DNA from: JAICXG01 sp963801255
GTDB lineage: Bacteria > Verrucomicrobiota > Verrucomicrobiia > Chthoniobacterales > UBA10450
DNA length: 64,000 nt
Assembly (NCBI GenBank): GCA_963801255.1
Contig: CAWDEC010000013.1
Span: 62,001 to 126,000, forward strand
Direction: 5' to 3'
Shown here: positions 8,431 through 17,147 of the stretch, in pieces
Layout of the letters: every line of letters starts with the position of its first letter
Numbering within the stretch: position 1 is the stretch's first letter
Made by a program: the position numbers and the translations under genes
Notes under the pieces: model-generated
What the model was told of the DNA's origin: nothing
The model's input: only the letters and a program-made list of their open reading frames with translations
Databases searched by the model: none

Positions 8431-10119
8431 CTATCCGGCCAGCTTCTTCTCCACGAGCTCGAGCGCATCTTGGTATTGCGCTTCCGATTCGCGCACCACC
8501 GTTTCCATTTTCTGCCGCAACCCGGCTTTCACGGTCTCGTCCTTTAATCCTGAAAGGTTGATTCGCACATTCATGCCCGCGCCTTCAATGCAGGCACGGG
8601 TGGCAAGCAACCCCACGCCCACATCCGAGATGGATGCTGGGTTCCCGTTCTCCGCCATCGCGGCCAGTAACGCATAGACTCGACTTGCCGTTTCCATCAC
8701 CCGCAGCGGGATCTCCGCCGCGTAACGATTCGCTTCCTGGATTGTCCGCGTTCGCGCGGCCTTCTCTTGCGCTGTATTTTTCGGCAATCCAAAAGCCGCC
8801 ATCACTTTGTCGAAAGCCGCGGTATCTTCATCCACCAGAAAAAGCAGCTCATCCTTCAAATGTTGCGCTTTCAGAGCCCAATCGCTGAAAAATTCCAACC
8901 GATCGTCCCAGCCGCGCTTACCCGCGGAAAGATTTGCAACCATCCCGCCTAACGACGCCCCTAACGAACCCATCAAGGCCGCGACAGAACCGCCGCCCGG
9001 CGCAGGCGAATCGCTCAGCGTCTCGTTGCAAAACTGGCGCAGGTTAAGCCTAACGAGTGACTTATCCGCTGTCTTCTCAATCTTGTATTCGATAACCTTT
9101 TCCCTCGGATCGAATGCTTTCAGCTCGCTTAAACCCATCGACCGAATCGCCAGGTCAATCAGGTCCTCTTCTGACGCGCCCTCCGACCAGCTTTGCTGCC
9201 GCAGAAAAAAACGACCGGCATCGGTAAGACATTTCTTGGGTAACATCCCGACGACTTCCGAGCCGGTGACCCGCAGCCCTCGCTGCTCGGCGGACTTGCA
9301 GCAGGCATCGAAGGCCGCGTGCAGCGGCGTCTCCGAAATATTCGTTAGGTTCATCGAGACTTGTGCTATGCCATATTCCTCGACGTACCAGCCAATGCCC
9401 TTCACGTGTTGCAACATTCCCGGAATCCGCACCGGCTCGCCCTTTTCATCGAGCACCTTCTTTCCCGCCGGCGTGCCGTCCTCCGTTTTCACGCGGCCAT
9501 TCTCCCGCACGTCAAACGCGACCGAGTTCGCACGCCTGACCGACTTGGTGTTCAAATTAACGTTATAGGCGACGAGGAAATCGCGCGCGCCGATCACCGT
9601 CGCCCCCGAGTGTTCATGGAAAACCGCAGGACCAAAATCCGGCTTCCACTGCGGTTGCTTGATCTTCTCAAAGAACCCTTCGTATTCGCCCGCGCGAATG
9701 AGGGAAAGATTCGAACGATCCGGACTGGTCGCCGCGCGTTCGTAAAGGTAAACGGGAATTTTCAATTCCTCCGCCACGCGTTTGCCTAACGATTTCGCGC
9801 AGCCAATCACTTCCTCCCAGCTGACGTCGCTCACCGGAATGAACGGGCAAACATCGGTCGCCCCCATACGAGGATGCGCCCCTTTGTGTTTCCGCATGTC
9901 GATCAACTCCGCGGCCTTCTGAATCCCGCGAAAGGCGCCCTCCAGCACGGCCTCGGGAGACCCGACAAAGGTGACAACGGTGCGATTGGTGCTCGCGCCG
10001 GGATCGACATCGAGCAGCGACACTCCCTCGGCACTTTCGATCGCGGACGTGATCTGCCGGATCACTCCGAGGTCGCGTCCCTCGGAAAAGTTTGGCACGC
10101 ATTCGACGAGTTTTTTCAT
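8431..10119 (-). CDS. ftcD: Bifunctional glutamate formimidoyltransferase / formimidoyl-THF cyclodeaminase
   Basis: 562 residues carrying two enzymes in one chain, as in animal FTCD. Residues 1 to about 300 are the formimidoyltransferase (ECVPNFSEGRD, HKGAHPRMGATDVCPFIPV). About 350-560 are the cyclodeaminase (SDSPAPGGGSVAALMGSLGA, then a helical bundle). It moves the formimino group of formiminoglutamate to tetrahydrofolate and cyclises it, releasing ammonia and glutamate. Its presence shows histidine is degraded by the folate-dependent route rather than by HutG or HutF. It is the third gene of the hut run. Several dispersed 9-mer copies lie inside (8947, 9048, 9784), translated as SLG and LVR; the near-copies at 8959 and 9342 read SLG and LTN. 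Confidence 0.95.
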   Translation of the reverse strand: MKKLVECVPNFSEGRDLGVIRQITSAIESAEGVSLLDVDPGASTNRTVVTFVGSPEAVLEGAFRGIQKAAELIDMRKHKGAHPRMGATDVCPFIPVSDVSWEEVIGCAKSLGKRVAEELKIPVYLYERAATSPDRSNLSLIRAGEYEGFFEKIKQPQWKPDFGPAVFHEHSGATVIGARDFLVAYNVNLNTKSVRRANSVAFDVRENGRVKTEDGTPAGKKVLDEKGEPVRIPGMLQHVKGIGWYVEEYGIAQVSMNLTNISETPLHAAFDACCKSAEQRGLRVTGSEVVGMLPKKCLTDAGRFFLRQQSWSEGASEEDLIDLAIRSMGLSELKAFDPREKVIEYKIEKTADKSLVRLNLRQFCNETLSDSPAPGGGSVAALMGSLGASLGGMVANLSAGKRGWDDRLEFFSDWALKAQHLKDELLFLVDEDTAAFDKVMAAFGLPKNTAQEKAARTRTIQEANRYAAEIPLRVMETASRVYALLAAMAENGNPASISDVGVGLLATRACIEGAGMNVRINLSGLKDETVKAGLRQKMETVVRESEAQYQDALELVEKKLAG

Positions 10120-10231
10120 CCGGATTTGTTGACACTTAGCACATCCGCGAATCTCTGCCCAAGACAGCGGGATTGCTTTCCTGAGATGGAACGTGACCTG
10201 ATTTCGTCGACTACTCCTTTGAAAGTGAGCG

Positions 10232-11899
10232 TCAGTCGCGAGCCTGTGCGGTCATCGGGATCTTGATCTCGTGATCTTTGGCGAATGCGATTGCCTTCGA
10301 ATAGCCGGCGTCGGCATGCCGGATCACGCCCATGCCGGGGTCACTCGTCAGGACGCGTTCAAGGCGGTGACTGGCGTTCTCGGTGCCATCCGCGACCACG
10401 ACCATGCCGGCGTGTTGGGAGTAACCGATGCCGACGCCGCCGCCGTTGTGAATCGAAACCCAGGAGGCGCCGGCGGCCGTATTGACCAGCGCATTGAGCA
10501 AGGCCCAATCCGCGATTGCGTCGCTGCCATCGATCATGCCTTCAGTTTCGCGGAAAGGGGAAGCAACAGAGCCAGTATCGAGGTGATCGCGACCAATCAC
10601 GATCGGCGCACTGAGTTCCCCCCGCTTAACGAGCTCGTTCATGGCCAGCCCGAACTCAGCTCTTTCTCCGTAACCAAGCCAACAGATACGCGCGGGCAAA
10701 CCCTGGAACTGGATGCGTTCTCGCGCCAGCTTCATCCAACGCGAAAGAATTTTGTTTTCGGGAAATAATTCGAGCGCGAGGCGATCAGTGCGCGCAATGT
10801 CTTTTGCATCGCCGCTCAAAGCGACCCAGCGAAATGGACCTTTTCCTTCGCAGAAAAGCGGACGGATGTACTCCGGGACAAATCCGGGAATCTCGAAAGC
10901 ATTTTCGCAGCCAGCGTTCTTTGCCTGGGTGCGAATGTTGTTGCCGTAGTCGAACGTTACCGCGCCCTTCTTCTGCAGAGCCAGCATTGCTTCGACATGC
11001 TGCGCCATCGCGGTCATGGAACGCTTGATGTATTCGTCGGGATCATCGACGCGCAATTGCAGCGCTTGCTCGAGCGACATCCCGTTCGGCACATAACCGT
11101 TGAGCGCGTCATGCGCGCTGGTTTGATCGGTCAAAACGTCGGGCACAATCCCGCGCTTCACCATCTCGGGGAGGACATCGGCGCAATTGCCGACCAAGCC
11201 AACGGAGATCGCTTCTTTCTTCGCTTTGGCCTTGTCCAGGATATCCATCGCCTCGTCGAGCGAGCGCGCGAGCTTATCGCAATAGCCGCTCGTTAGACGC
11301 TTCTCGATACGCTTGGGATCGACATCGATTCCCAGACAACAGGCGCCAGCCATGGTCGCAGCGAGTGGTTGCGCACCACCCATCCCGCCAAGGCCACCGG
11401 TCACGAGCAGTCTTCCCTCGAGCGTGCCCTCAAAATGTTTCGCTCCCGCGGCGGAAAAGGTCTCGAAGGTTCCCTGCACGATTCCCTGGCTCGCGATGTA
11501 GATCCATGAGCCGGCCGTCATCTGGCCATACATCGTCAGGCCAAGTTTTTCGAGGCGGTTGAATTCCGGGTAGTTGGACCAATGGCCAACGAGATTCGAA
11601 TTGGCGATCAGGACGCGAGGTGCTTCATCGTGGGTGCGGAAGACGCCCACCGGTTTGCCAGACTGAACGAGAAGCGTTTCGTCATTCTCTAACTCGCGCA
11701 GCTCCCTGACAATCGCGTCGAAAGCTTCCCAACTGCGCGCGGCGCGCCCGGTTCCGCCATAGACGATCAGGTCTTCCGGCTTCTCCGCCACCTCCGGATC
11801 GAGATTGTTCATCAGCATTCGCAATGCCGCTTCCTGCTGCCAGCTCTTGCAGCTGAGTTCATTGCCACGCGGGGCACGAATCGTTCGTTTTTGCGTCAT
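10232..11899 (-). CDS. hutU: Urocanate hydratase
   Basis: 555-residue NAD-dependent urocanase converting urocanate to 4-imidazolone-5-propionate. Hallmarks include the N-terminal LIVYGGTGRAARSW, the Rossmann-like glycine cluster VTGGLGGMGGAQPLAA followed by GACCLGIDVD, and the C-terminal SIHNGGGVGIGYSQHAGM. It lies 78 bases downstream of hutH and 112 upstream of ftcD on the same strand. An exact dispersed 9-mer (11903-11911) sits directly in front of its start codon. Confidence 0.97.
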   Translation of the reverse strand: MTQKRTIRAPRGNELSCKSWQQEAALRMLMNNLDPEVAEKPEDLIVYGGTGRAARSWEAFDAIVRELRELENDETLLVQSGKPVGVFRTHDEAPRVLIANSNLVGHWSNYPEFNRLEKLGLTMYGQMTAGSWIYIASQGIVQGTFETFSAAGAKHFEGTLEGRLLVTGGLGGMGGAQPLAATMAGACCLGIDVDPKRIEKRLTSGYCDKLARSLDEAMDILDKAKAKKEAISVGLVGNCADVLPEMVKRGIVPDVLTDQTSAHDALNGYVPNGMSLEQALQLRVDDPDEYIKRSMTAMAQHVEAMLALQKKGAVTFDYGNNIRTQAKNAGCENAFEIPGFVPEYIRPLFCEGKGPFRWVALSGDAKDIARTDRLALELFPENKILSRWMKLARERIQFQGLPARICWLGYGERAEFGLAMNELVKRGELSAPIVIGRDHLDTGSVASPFRETEGMIDGSDAIADWALLNALVNTAAGASWVSIHNGGGVGIGYSQHAGMVVVADGTENASHRLERVLTSDPGMGVIRHADAGYSKAIAFAKDHEIKIPMTAQARD

Positions 11900-11977
11900 A
11901 ATTCGTTAGGCCAGACTAAACATTATGAGGGAGCCTGCGGAGAAAATACAATTCCGTGGCCTCTGCGGGTTCCGTGA

Positions 11978-13489
11978 TCAAGGTTCATCTTCGAAACTAA
12001 AACGGCCGGCACGAATGGCTCCCGCCACTCGTTCGATGTCGCCGGCCAGCACGCGATCTTCCTCCAAACGCGGCGCGATTGTACGGAGAGCGGCCAAGGC
12101 CCGCTCGACCCCGATGCCCGCTTTGAGTGGTCGACGAAATTCCAGTCCTTCACCCGCAGCCAGCAGCTCGATGGCGAAGAGATGCTCGGCATTGTCCATC
12201 ACTGTGCGCAACTTGAGTGCGGCGGTCATGCCCATGGAAACATGATCTTCCTTTCCGGCCGAGGTTGGCAGATTGTCGACGCTCGCAGGATGCGCCAGGA
12301 TTTTGGCTTCGTTCAGCAGGGCGACGGCAGCAACGTGGGCGATCATGAAGCCGGATTGCATGCCGGGTTGTTGCGCAAGAAAGGCGGGCAAACCTTCGTT
12401 CAGATCGGGATTGACCAGGCGATCAATACGTCGCTCGCTGATGCTCATCAGGTCCGTGATCGCAATCGCGGCGTAATCAAGAGCAAGCGCGAGCGGCGCG
12501 CCGTGAAAGTTGCCACCCGAAAGGACATCGCCGTTATCGGTGAAAACCAGCGGATTGTCGGTGGCTGAGCCCGACTCGATCGCCAGCACGTCTTCGCAAT
12601 GGGCGAGCGCGCCACGCACCGCACCGTGTACCTGCGGCATGCAACGCAAACTGTAAGCATCCTGTACGCGCAGATCGCCTGTGAGATGGGAGGCGCGGAT
12701 TTCACTCTCCCGCAGCAGAGCGAGCAAATGCCGCGCGACTGCGCGCTGGCCGGGATGCGGACGCGCATTATGAATTCGTTCGTCGAAAGCGACCGGCGTC
12801 CCGAGAAGCGCCTCGAGTGACATCGCGCCAGCGACGTCAGCCATCTGCACGAGTCCTTTCGCGCGCATGAGCGCAAGGCCGCCGACCGCATGCATCGCCT
12901 GCGTGCCATTGAGAAGCGCGAGACCTTCCTTTGCTTGAAGATCGGTTGCATGGAGCCCAGCTTTTTGCAGGGCGGCTTCAGCGGGCATGCGTTGTTCTTG
13001 AAAGAATGCGTCACCTTCTCCAAGCAGCGAAAGCGCGAGATGCGCGAGAGGCGCCAAATCACCACTGGCGCCGACCGATCCTTTCTCAGGAATTACCGGC
13101 CAGACTCTGCGGTTGAGCATCTCGACCAAAAGTTGAATCACTTCCGGCCGGATGCCGCTGAAACCCAAAGTCAGCACGTTGGCGCGCAGGAGCATCATCG
13201 CGCGCACTTCCGGTTGAGAGAGGGGCTGGCCGATCCCGCAGCAATGACTGCGCACGAGATTCATCTGCAGCTGCTCGAGTTTGTCGGGCGGAATGTGCAC
13301 ATCAGCGAGTTTTCCGAAGCCGGTGCTAATGCCGTAGACGACTGCGCGACGTGCGACAATCTCTTCCACGACGCGGCGCGAGGCGCGGATCGTCGCAAGC
13401 GCCGAGTGCGCAACTTCAACTGGTTCGCACGCAATTGCGACACTGGCGATTTGCTCGAGCGTTAAAGGACGTCCGGAAAGAGAAATCAT
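11978..13489 (-). CDS. hutH: Histidine ammonia-lyase
   Basis: 503-residue lyase that removes ammonia from L-histidine to give urocanate. The self-cyclising MIO triad Ala-Ser-Gly is at residues 141-143 in GSVGASGDLAPLAH. The active-site tyrosine region (VYGISTGFGKL) and NGTQAMHAVGG are intact. It is the first gene of the hut run. A rho-independent terminator lies upstream at 13632-13666, so the hut genes should have their own promoter between about 13490 and 13631. I could not assign that promoter with confidence, and no hutC or hutP regulator gene is nearby. Confidence 0.97.
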   Translation of the reverse strand: MISLSGRPLTLEQIASVAIACEPVEVAHSALATIRASRRVVEEIVARRAVVYGISTGFGKLADVHIPPDKLEQLQMNLVRSHCCGIGQPLSQPEVRAMMLLRANVLTLGFSGIRPEVIQLLVEMLNRRVWPVIPEKGSVGASGDLAPLAHLALSLLGEGDAFFQEQRMPAEAALQKAGLHATDLQAKEGLALLNGTQAMHAVGGLALMRAKGLVQMADVAGAMSLEALLGTPVAFDERIHNARPHPGQRAVARHLLALLRESEIRASHLTGDLRVQDAYSLRCMPQVHGAVRGALAHCEDVLAIESGSATDNPLVFTDNGDVLSGGNFHGAPLALALDYAAIAITDLMSISERRIDRLVNPDLNEGLPAFLAQQPGMQSGFMIAHVAAVALLNEAKILAHPASVDNLPTSAGKEDHVSMGMTAALKLRTVMDNAEHLFAIELLAAGEGLEFRRPLKAGIGVERALAALRTIAPRLEEDRVLAGDIERVAGAIRAGRFSFEDEP

Positions 13490-13631
13490 TCAGGAGCGCA
13501 CATTAAGGGAGACGGAACATTTCCGCCAGCCTCGCTGTTCGTTAGGCAGCCTGGCGCCAGCACGGCTCACAAAGGACTGCCGTTACCGAAACGATAGTAT
13601 TCGCGCCCGGCAGAAGCGCCGCGCCAGGACG

Positions 13632-13666
13632 GAAAAAGGCCAGGCCGCAAGAAACGACCTGGCCTC
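13632..13666 (-). terminator. Rho-independent terminator after the small lipoprotein gene
   Basis: On the minus strand, an 8-base-pair stem (AGGCCAGG paired with CCTGGCCT, 13637-13644 with 13658-13665, 13-base loop) is followed by a run of five T. It lies 45 bases after the lipoprotein stop and before hutH, so it separates the two transcription units. Confidence 0.75.
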
Positions 13667-13710
13667 TTAGGTTAAAGTTTTCCGGTCGGAGGCGAACCGC
13701 CGGTGGCGTG

Positions 13711-13827
13711 TTATTTGGAGTAAGTGGCCGGTGCCGGGGTCACCGTCTCCTTTTTCTGCGCACAAGCACCCAGGCTGAGCACGCCGGCCGCAATGGCCAC
13801 TACGAGAATTGCTTTTAGAATCTTCAC
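13711..13827 (-). CDS. 38-residue lipoprotein
   Basis: Begins with GTG (13825-13827) behind a strong Shine-Dalgarno sequence. The translation is MKILKAILVVAIAAGVLSLG, then a lipobox cysteine (LGAC) and the tail AQKKETVTPAPATYSK. That is a signal peptide for signal peptidase II and only about 17 mature residues, rich in Lys, Thr and Pro, like entericidin-type or other minimal lipoproteins. A terminator follows at 13632-13666, so the gene is probably a short separate mRNA or the tail of the L,D-transpeptidase transcript (91 bases upstream). The function is unknown. It is easily missed because of its length. Confidence 0.75.
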   Translation of the reverse strand: MKILKAILVVAIAAGVLSLGACAQKKETVTPAPATYSK

Positions 13828-13839
13828 TATTTTACTTCG

Positions 13840-13846
13840 CCTCCTT
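13840..13846 (-). promoter_or_regulatory. Strong ribosome binding site of the small lipoprotein
   Basis: AAGGAGG on the minus strand, within a longer purine run, 12 bases before the GTG at 13827. It is the clearest Shine-Dalgarno sequence I noticed in the window and supports translation of this tiny gene. Confidence 0.7.
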
Positions 13847-13918
13847 CCTTTAGCAGGTTGCTGCCGATGTTTTAGGCGGGGAAGCCCCCCCGCGCAACGA
13901 ATTTCTCGCCTTTTTTCG

Positions 13919-14380
13919 TTAGCTCGCGATAACCACTTCTGTGCCCACTGCTACACGTTCGAAAAGGTCAGCGATATCAGTACTCCTCATTCGGATGCAG
14001 CCGTGACTCGCCGGCCGGCCAATCTCCGATTCGTGATTTGTGCCGTGGATGTAAACAAACCGGTCTCGCGTATTGGCATTGTGGTCCTGCATCCCATCGA
14101 GCCAGAGAATGCGGGTAAGAATGAGATCGTCATCCGGCGGAGGTGGATCGTTGGCTGCGACAGGAACACGGCTCCGGAAAATGGTACCCAGCGGAACGTC
14201 GGCGCCGATCTTTTCCGCAATGCGAAATTTTCCGAGCGGCGTCTTCATGCTGCCGGCCTCAGCGCCGAGACCAAAACGCGAAGTCGAAATGGGATAGCTA
14301 ACAAGCGTCTGGTCCCCCGTCATGAGATCAAGACGCTGCTCGGGAACAGACACTCGGATGGTCAGCTCGGTCGTTTGCAT
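13919..14380 (-). CDS. L,D-transpeptidase (YkuD domain)
   Basis: The start is taken at ATG 14380 (MQTTELTIRV). An earlier in-frame ATG at 14419 would run into the divergent asd gene. The protein is 153 residues, essentially only the YkuD catalytic domain: His112 in VYIHGTNHE and the SHGCIRMRS motif with Cys128. No signal peptide is visible from this start, which is odd for a peptidoglycan enzyme; export may use another route, or the longer start could be real. The C-terminus ends right after the domain (GTEVVIAS). The small lipoprotein gene lies 91 bases downstream on the same strand. Confidence 0.88.
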   Translation of the reverse strand: MQTTELTIRVSVPEQRLDLMTGDQTLVSYPISTSRFGLGAEAGSMKTPLGKFRIAEKIGADVPLGTIFRSRVPVAANDPPPPDDDLILTRILWLDGMQDHNANTRDRFVYIHGTNHESEIGRPASHGCIRMRSTDIADLFERVAVGTEVVIAS

Positions 14381-14411
14381 GTCAGGATGCGGACGATAAA
14401 CTGCGCTCGCG

Positions 14412-15410
14412 ATGCGCAAAAAGTATCACGTGACGATCGTGGGCGCGACCGGCGCGGTTGGAATCGAATTGCTGCGCGTAATGGAGCGACGCGATTTTCC
14501 AGTGGCAGACCTGCGCTTGCTTGCTTCGCCGCGGTCGGCGGGACGGATGCTGGAGTTTCGAGGGCGCGAATATGCTGTCGCCGCTCTTGGGGAAGATTCA
14601 TTCATCGGAGCCGATCTGGCTTTTTTCAGCGCCGGCTCGGAGACGGCGAAGAAATTCGCGCCGATCGCACAACGAGCCGGCGCGATCGTGATCGACAACT
14701 CTTCCGCTTTTCGCATGGAGGAAGACGTGCCGCTCGTGATTCCGGAGATCAACCCGGACGATCTGCAAACGCATCGCGGAATCATCGCAAATCCGAATTG
14801 CACAACGGCGATCGCTTTAATGGCGCTTTATCCTTTACACCAGGCCTTTGGATTGCAGCGAGCCTTCGCGGCAAGTTATCAGGCTGTGTCGGGTAGCGGC
14901 GCCCGAGCGATCGAGGAATTGCGCCGCCAAATCGAAGCGGTGTCACGGGGAACCGAACCCGTTGCCGAAGTCTACCCTCACCCGATCGCTTTTAACGCTC
15001 TTCCGCAGGTCGATTCCTTTCTTAGAAGCGGCTACACACGCGAAGAAATGAAGCTGCAAAACGAGGGACGCAAGATGATGCACCTGCCTACCTTCAAAGC
15101 CTCAGTCACCTGTGTTCGCGTGCCGGTTTATCGCGCGCATTCGGTGGCACTGAGTGCGGAGTTTCGCGAGCCAGTTTCGGTTGAGGCAGCGCACGCCATT
15201 CTCGGCGAGGCGCCGGGAATCGACCTGGTCGACGGGCCGCAGTCGCATCTTTACCCAATGCCACTTACCGCCGCCGGAAAGGACAACTGTCAGGTCGGAC
15301 GTATTCGGTTGGATTGCGCGCTGGAGAATGGGCTCGCCCTGTGGGTTTGCGGCGATCAACTCCTGAAGGGGGCAGCACTCAACGCAGTCCAAATCGCGGA
15401 ATTACTTTGA
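14412..15410 (+). CDS. asd: Aspartate-semialdehyde dehydrogenase
   Basis: 332-residue NADPH-dependent enzyme reducing aspartyl phosphate to aspartate semialdehyde, for lysine/diaminopimelate, threonine and methionine synthesis. The N-terminal nucleotide-binding loop is IVGATGAVGIELLRV and the catalytic Cys130 lies in IANPNCTTAIALMAL. The conserved SYQAVSGSGARAIEEL and the acyl-binding region are present. It is transcribed away from the L,D-transpeptidase, which is fitting because its product feeds diaminopimelate for peptidoglycan. No further genes follow on this strand until 28158. Confidence 0.96.
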   Translation: MRKKYHVTIVGATGAVGIELLRVMERRDFPVADLRLLASPRSAGRMLEFRGREYAVAALGEDSFIGADLAFFSAGSETAKKFAPIAQRAGAIVIDNSSAFRMEEDVPLVIPEINPDDLQTHRGIIANPNCTTAIALMALYPLHQAFGLQRAFAASYQAVSGSGARAIEELRRQIEAVSRGTEPVAEVYPHPIAFNALPQVDSFLRSGYTREEMKLQNEGRKMMHLPTFKASVTCVRVPVYRAHSVALSAEFREPVSVEAAHAILGEAPGIDLVDGPQSHLYPMPLTAAGKDNCQVGRIRLDCALENGLALWVCGDQLLKGAALNAVQIAELL

Positions 15411-15487
15411 GCGTTTGCGCAAAAGCCGAAAGCAAAAGATGCGGTTCGAGACGAACCCGAAGCCGCGAATCTCTTGTCCTTTGTTCG

Positions 15488-17002
15488 TTAGGGGCTTGGT
15501 GTTTGCTCGGCGTTGGGTCGTTGCTTCTTCTTTGGCTTGCCCTGATGCTCGCCGTTTCCCGGCGAAGCGCCCACACCGTTGGGGTGCTGCGGCTGTTCGT
15601 GGTGCTGCGGTTGAGTTTCTGTCGCAGGTTGATTTTCTGGCGCCACCGGTTGCGGGCGTCGAGGTCTTGGCGCGGTTTGGCTTGGGCTTGGTCCCATGTC
15701 GTTAGGCTGACGTGGCTCCATTGGCTCGGGCCGTCGCGGCCGTGGGAATGGTGTTGCCCGCTTGGGAGGTTGGGCAGGCTGCGTGATCTCCGCCGCCTTC
15801 TTCGGATGAGGTGCTATTGCTTCCGGCTGTCGTTCTTCTGGCTGACCCCGCACGTCGCCAGTCTGATCAGCCCCTGTCTCTGGCGCCGGCCGATGGCCGG
15901 CAACAGCATTTTCTTCCCTTGTTCGTCCTGATTGATTTTGCACAGGCGTCTCCTGAGCGCCAGAAGCTGGATTGGTCCTTTGTGGAGGCGGAGGTGTAGG
16001 CACTGCCGTGCCTCCCTGTTTCCAACCTTCCTTACCGTTGGAACTCATCACTCCGTTGTAATTGGCTGGCGGACTGAAGCTCGGTGGCGGCACATTTTTT
16101 GGATTCTCTTTCTTCATTTCCGCCTGGAGTTGCTGGCGGTTGTTGATGCCCTTCCAACCGCGTTCCACCTGGGGCTTAGTCACGGTCGCTTTCACCTGCT
16201 TGGGCGCGATTTTCTGTTGTGATTTTTGCACAGGCGGCGCGACAACCATCAGCTGACCGTTACTGACACGGTTGAGGTTTCCTCCATGCGTCATAACCGA
16301 GTGGCCCGTAACGTTAGACTCGCGTTTGAGCGCAAGTCTCGGGACTGGGCGTTCGGAATATCGATTCAGCTGGCTAAAGTTCGGTCCGTAGTTATAAACA
16401 ACTGAGTTATTGTAAGTGATGTTAGTTACGTTCACGGTTCGATTGATGATCGTAACATTGCGCTGCGCCGGGATGATCCGCTGGCGCAAGACGGGTTCGC
16501 CGATATAGCGAATGTCAACAAAGTTGTAGTAGAGCGGCCCGATATCAAAGGCAACATCGACCGCTCCGCTGATCGGGCGCCCTTCATAAACGGTTTCGCC
16601 CTGCGGCGGTAAAGGCGCCCATCCGATATAGTCACCGCCTGTCCGCCACGAAACCCAGGCCGGACCCCAATCGTATCCTGGCACCCAAACCCAGCCGTAG
16701 CTCTCAAGATCTGCCCAGCGACCGTAGTGATAAGTCGCCCACCCGAAATCCTCGTAGGAGACCCAGGTCCAGCCGACATCCGTATAGGCCCAGTATCCAT
16801 CGCTATAGGGCCGCCAGTCCGAGTTATTCACAGCGACGTTCGGCTGAAAGCAATAGCCGTAGTCACCGACAGCGATCCAACTGCCGTACGGCGAAAGATT
16901 ATCGTAGAAAAAGTCGAGCGAAACTTCCGCGTCTCCTCGGGATTTCGAGACGAAAGGGAAGAAACAAGCGATTAACGCGAGTGCGATTAAGATTCTTTTC
17001 AT
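15488..17002 (-). CDS. Secreted DUF6600-type protein with proline-rich C-terminus
   Basis: The start is chosen at ATG 17002, where a signal peptide begins (MKRILIALALIACFFPFVS); an in-frame ATG 13 codons upstream adds a non-signal leader. About residues 25-150 carry repeated Tyr/Trp/Gly motifs (SPYGSWIAVGDYGYCFQP, GWTWVSYEDFGWATYHYG, GYDWGPAWVSW), the pattern of the DUF6600 family of exported proteins. The segment after about 330 is of low complexity, rich in Pro, Gln, Arg and Glu, and probably disordered. The function is unknown in the family; a cell-envelope location is likely. It lies 304 bases downstream of the start of htrA but separated by 145 bases of spacer. Confidence 0.8.
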   Translation of the reverse strand: MKRILIALALIACFFPFVSKSRGDAEVSLDFFYDNLSPYGSWIAVGDYGYCFQPNVAVNNSDWRPYSDGYWAYTDVGWTWVSYEDFGWATYHYGRWADLESYGWVWVPGYDWGPAWVSWRTGGDYIGWAPLPPQGETVYEGRPISGAVDVAFDIGPLYYNFVDIRYIGEPVLRQRIIPAQRNVTIINRTVNVTNITYNNSVVYNYGPNFSQLNRYSERPVPRLALKRESNVTGHSVMTHGGNLNRVSNGQLMVVAPPVQKSQQKIAPKQVKATVTKPQVERGWKGINNRQQLQAEMKKENPKNVPPPSFSPPANYNGVMSSNGKEGWKQGGTAVPTPPPPQRTNPASGAQETPVQNQSGRTREENAVAGHRPAPETGADQTGDVRGQPEERQPEAIAPHPKKAAEITQPAQPPKRATPFPRPRRPEPMEPRQPNDMGPSPSQTAPRPRRPQPVAPENQPATETQPQHHEQPQHPNGVGASPGNGEHQGKPKKKQRPNAEQTPSP

Positions 17003-17147
17003 GCTATTCTTGGTGTAAGTGCTTGGACTGAGTCGCTCCAAGTGTTATTCACTCATTCGGAAATCGCCCAGGCACCGCGTGTTTCCAGAGTAGCCTTAGC
17101 CGCCTTCTCAGGGCCTTTTGTTGAGCCGCGAGAACCAACCGGTCTGC

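Noticed and set aside
13872..13892. GC-rich hairpin (GCGGGG with CCCCGC) between the L,D-transpeptidase and the small lipoprotein
   Set aside because: The stem is short and no T-run follows on the minus strand; it could attenuate transcription but evidence is insufficient.
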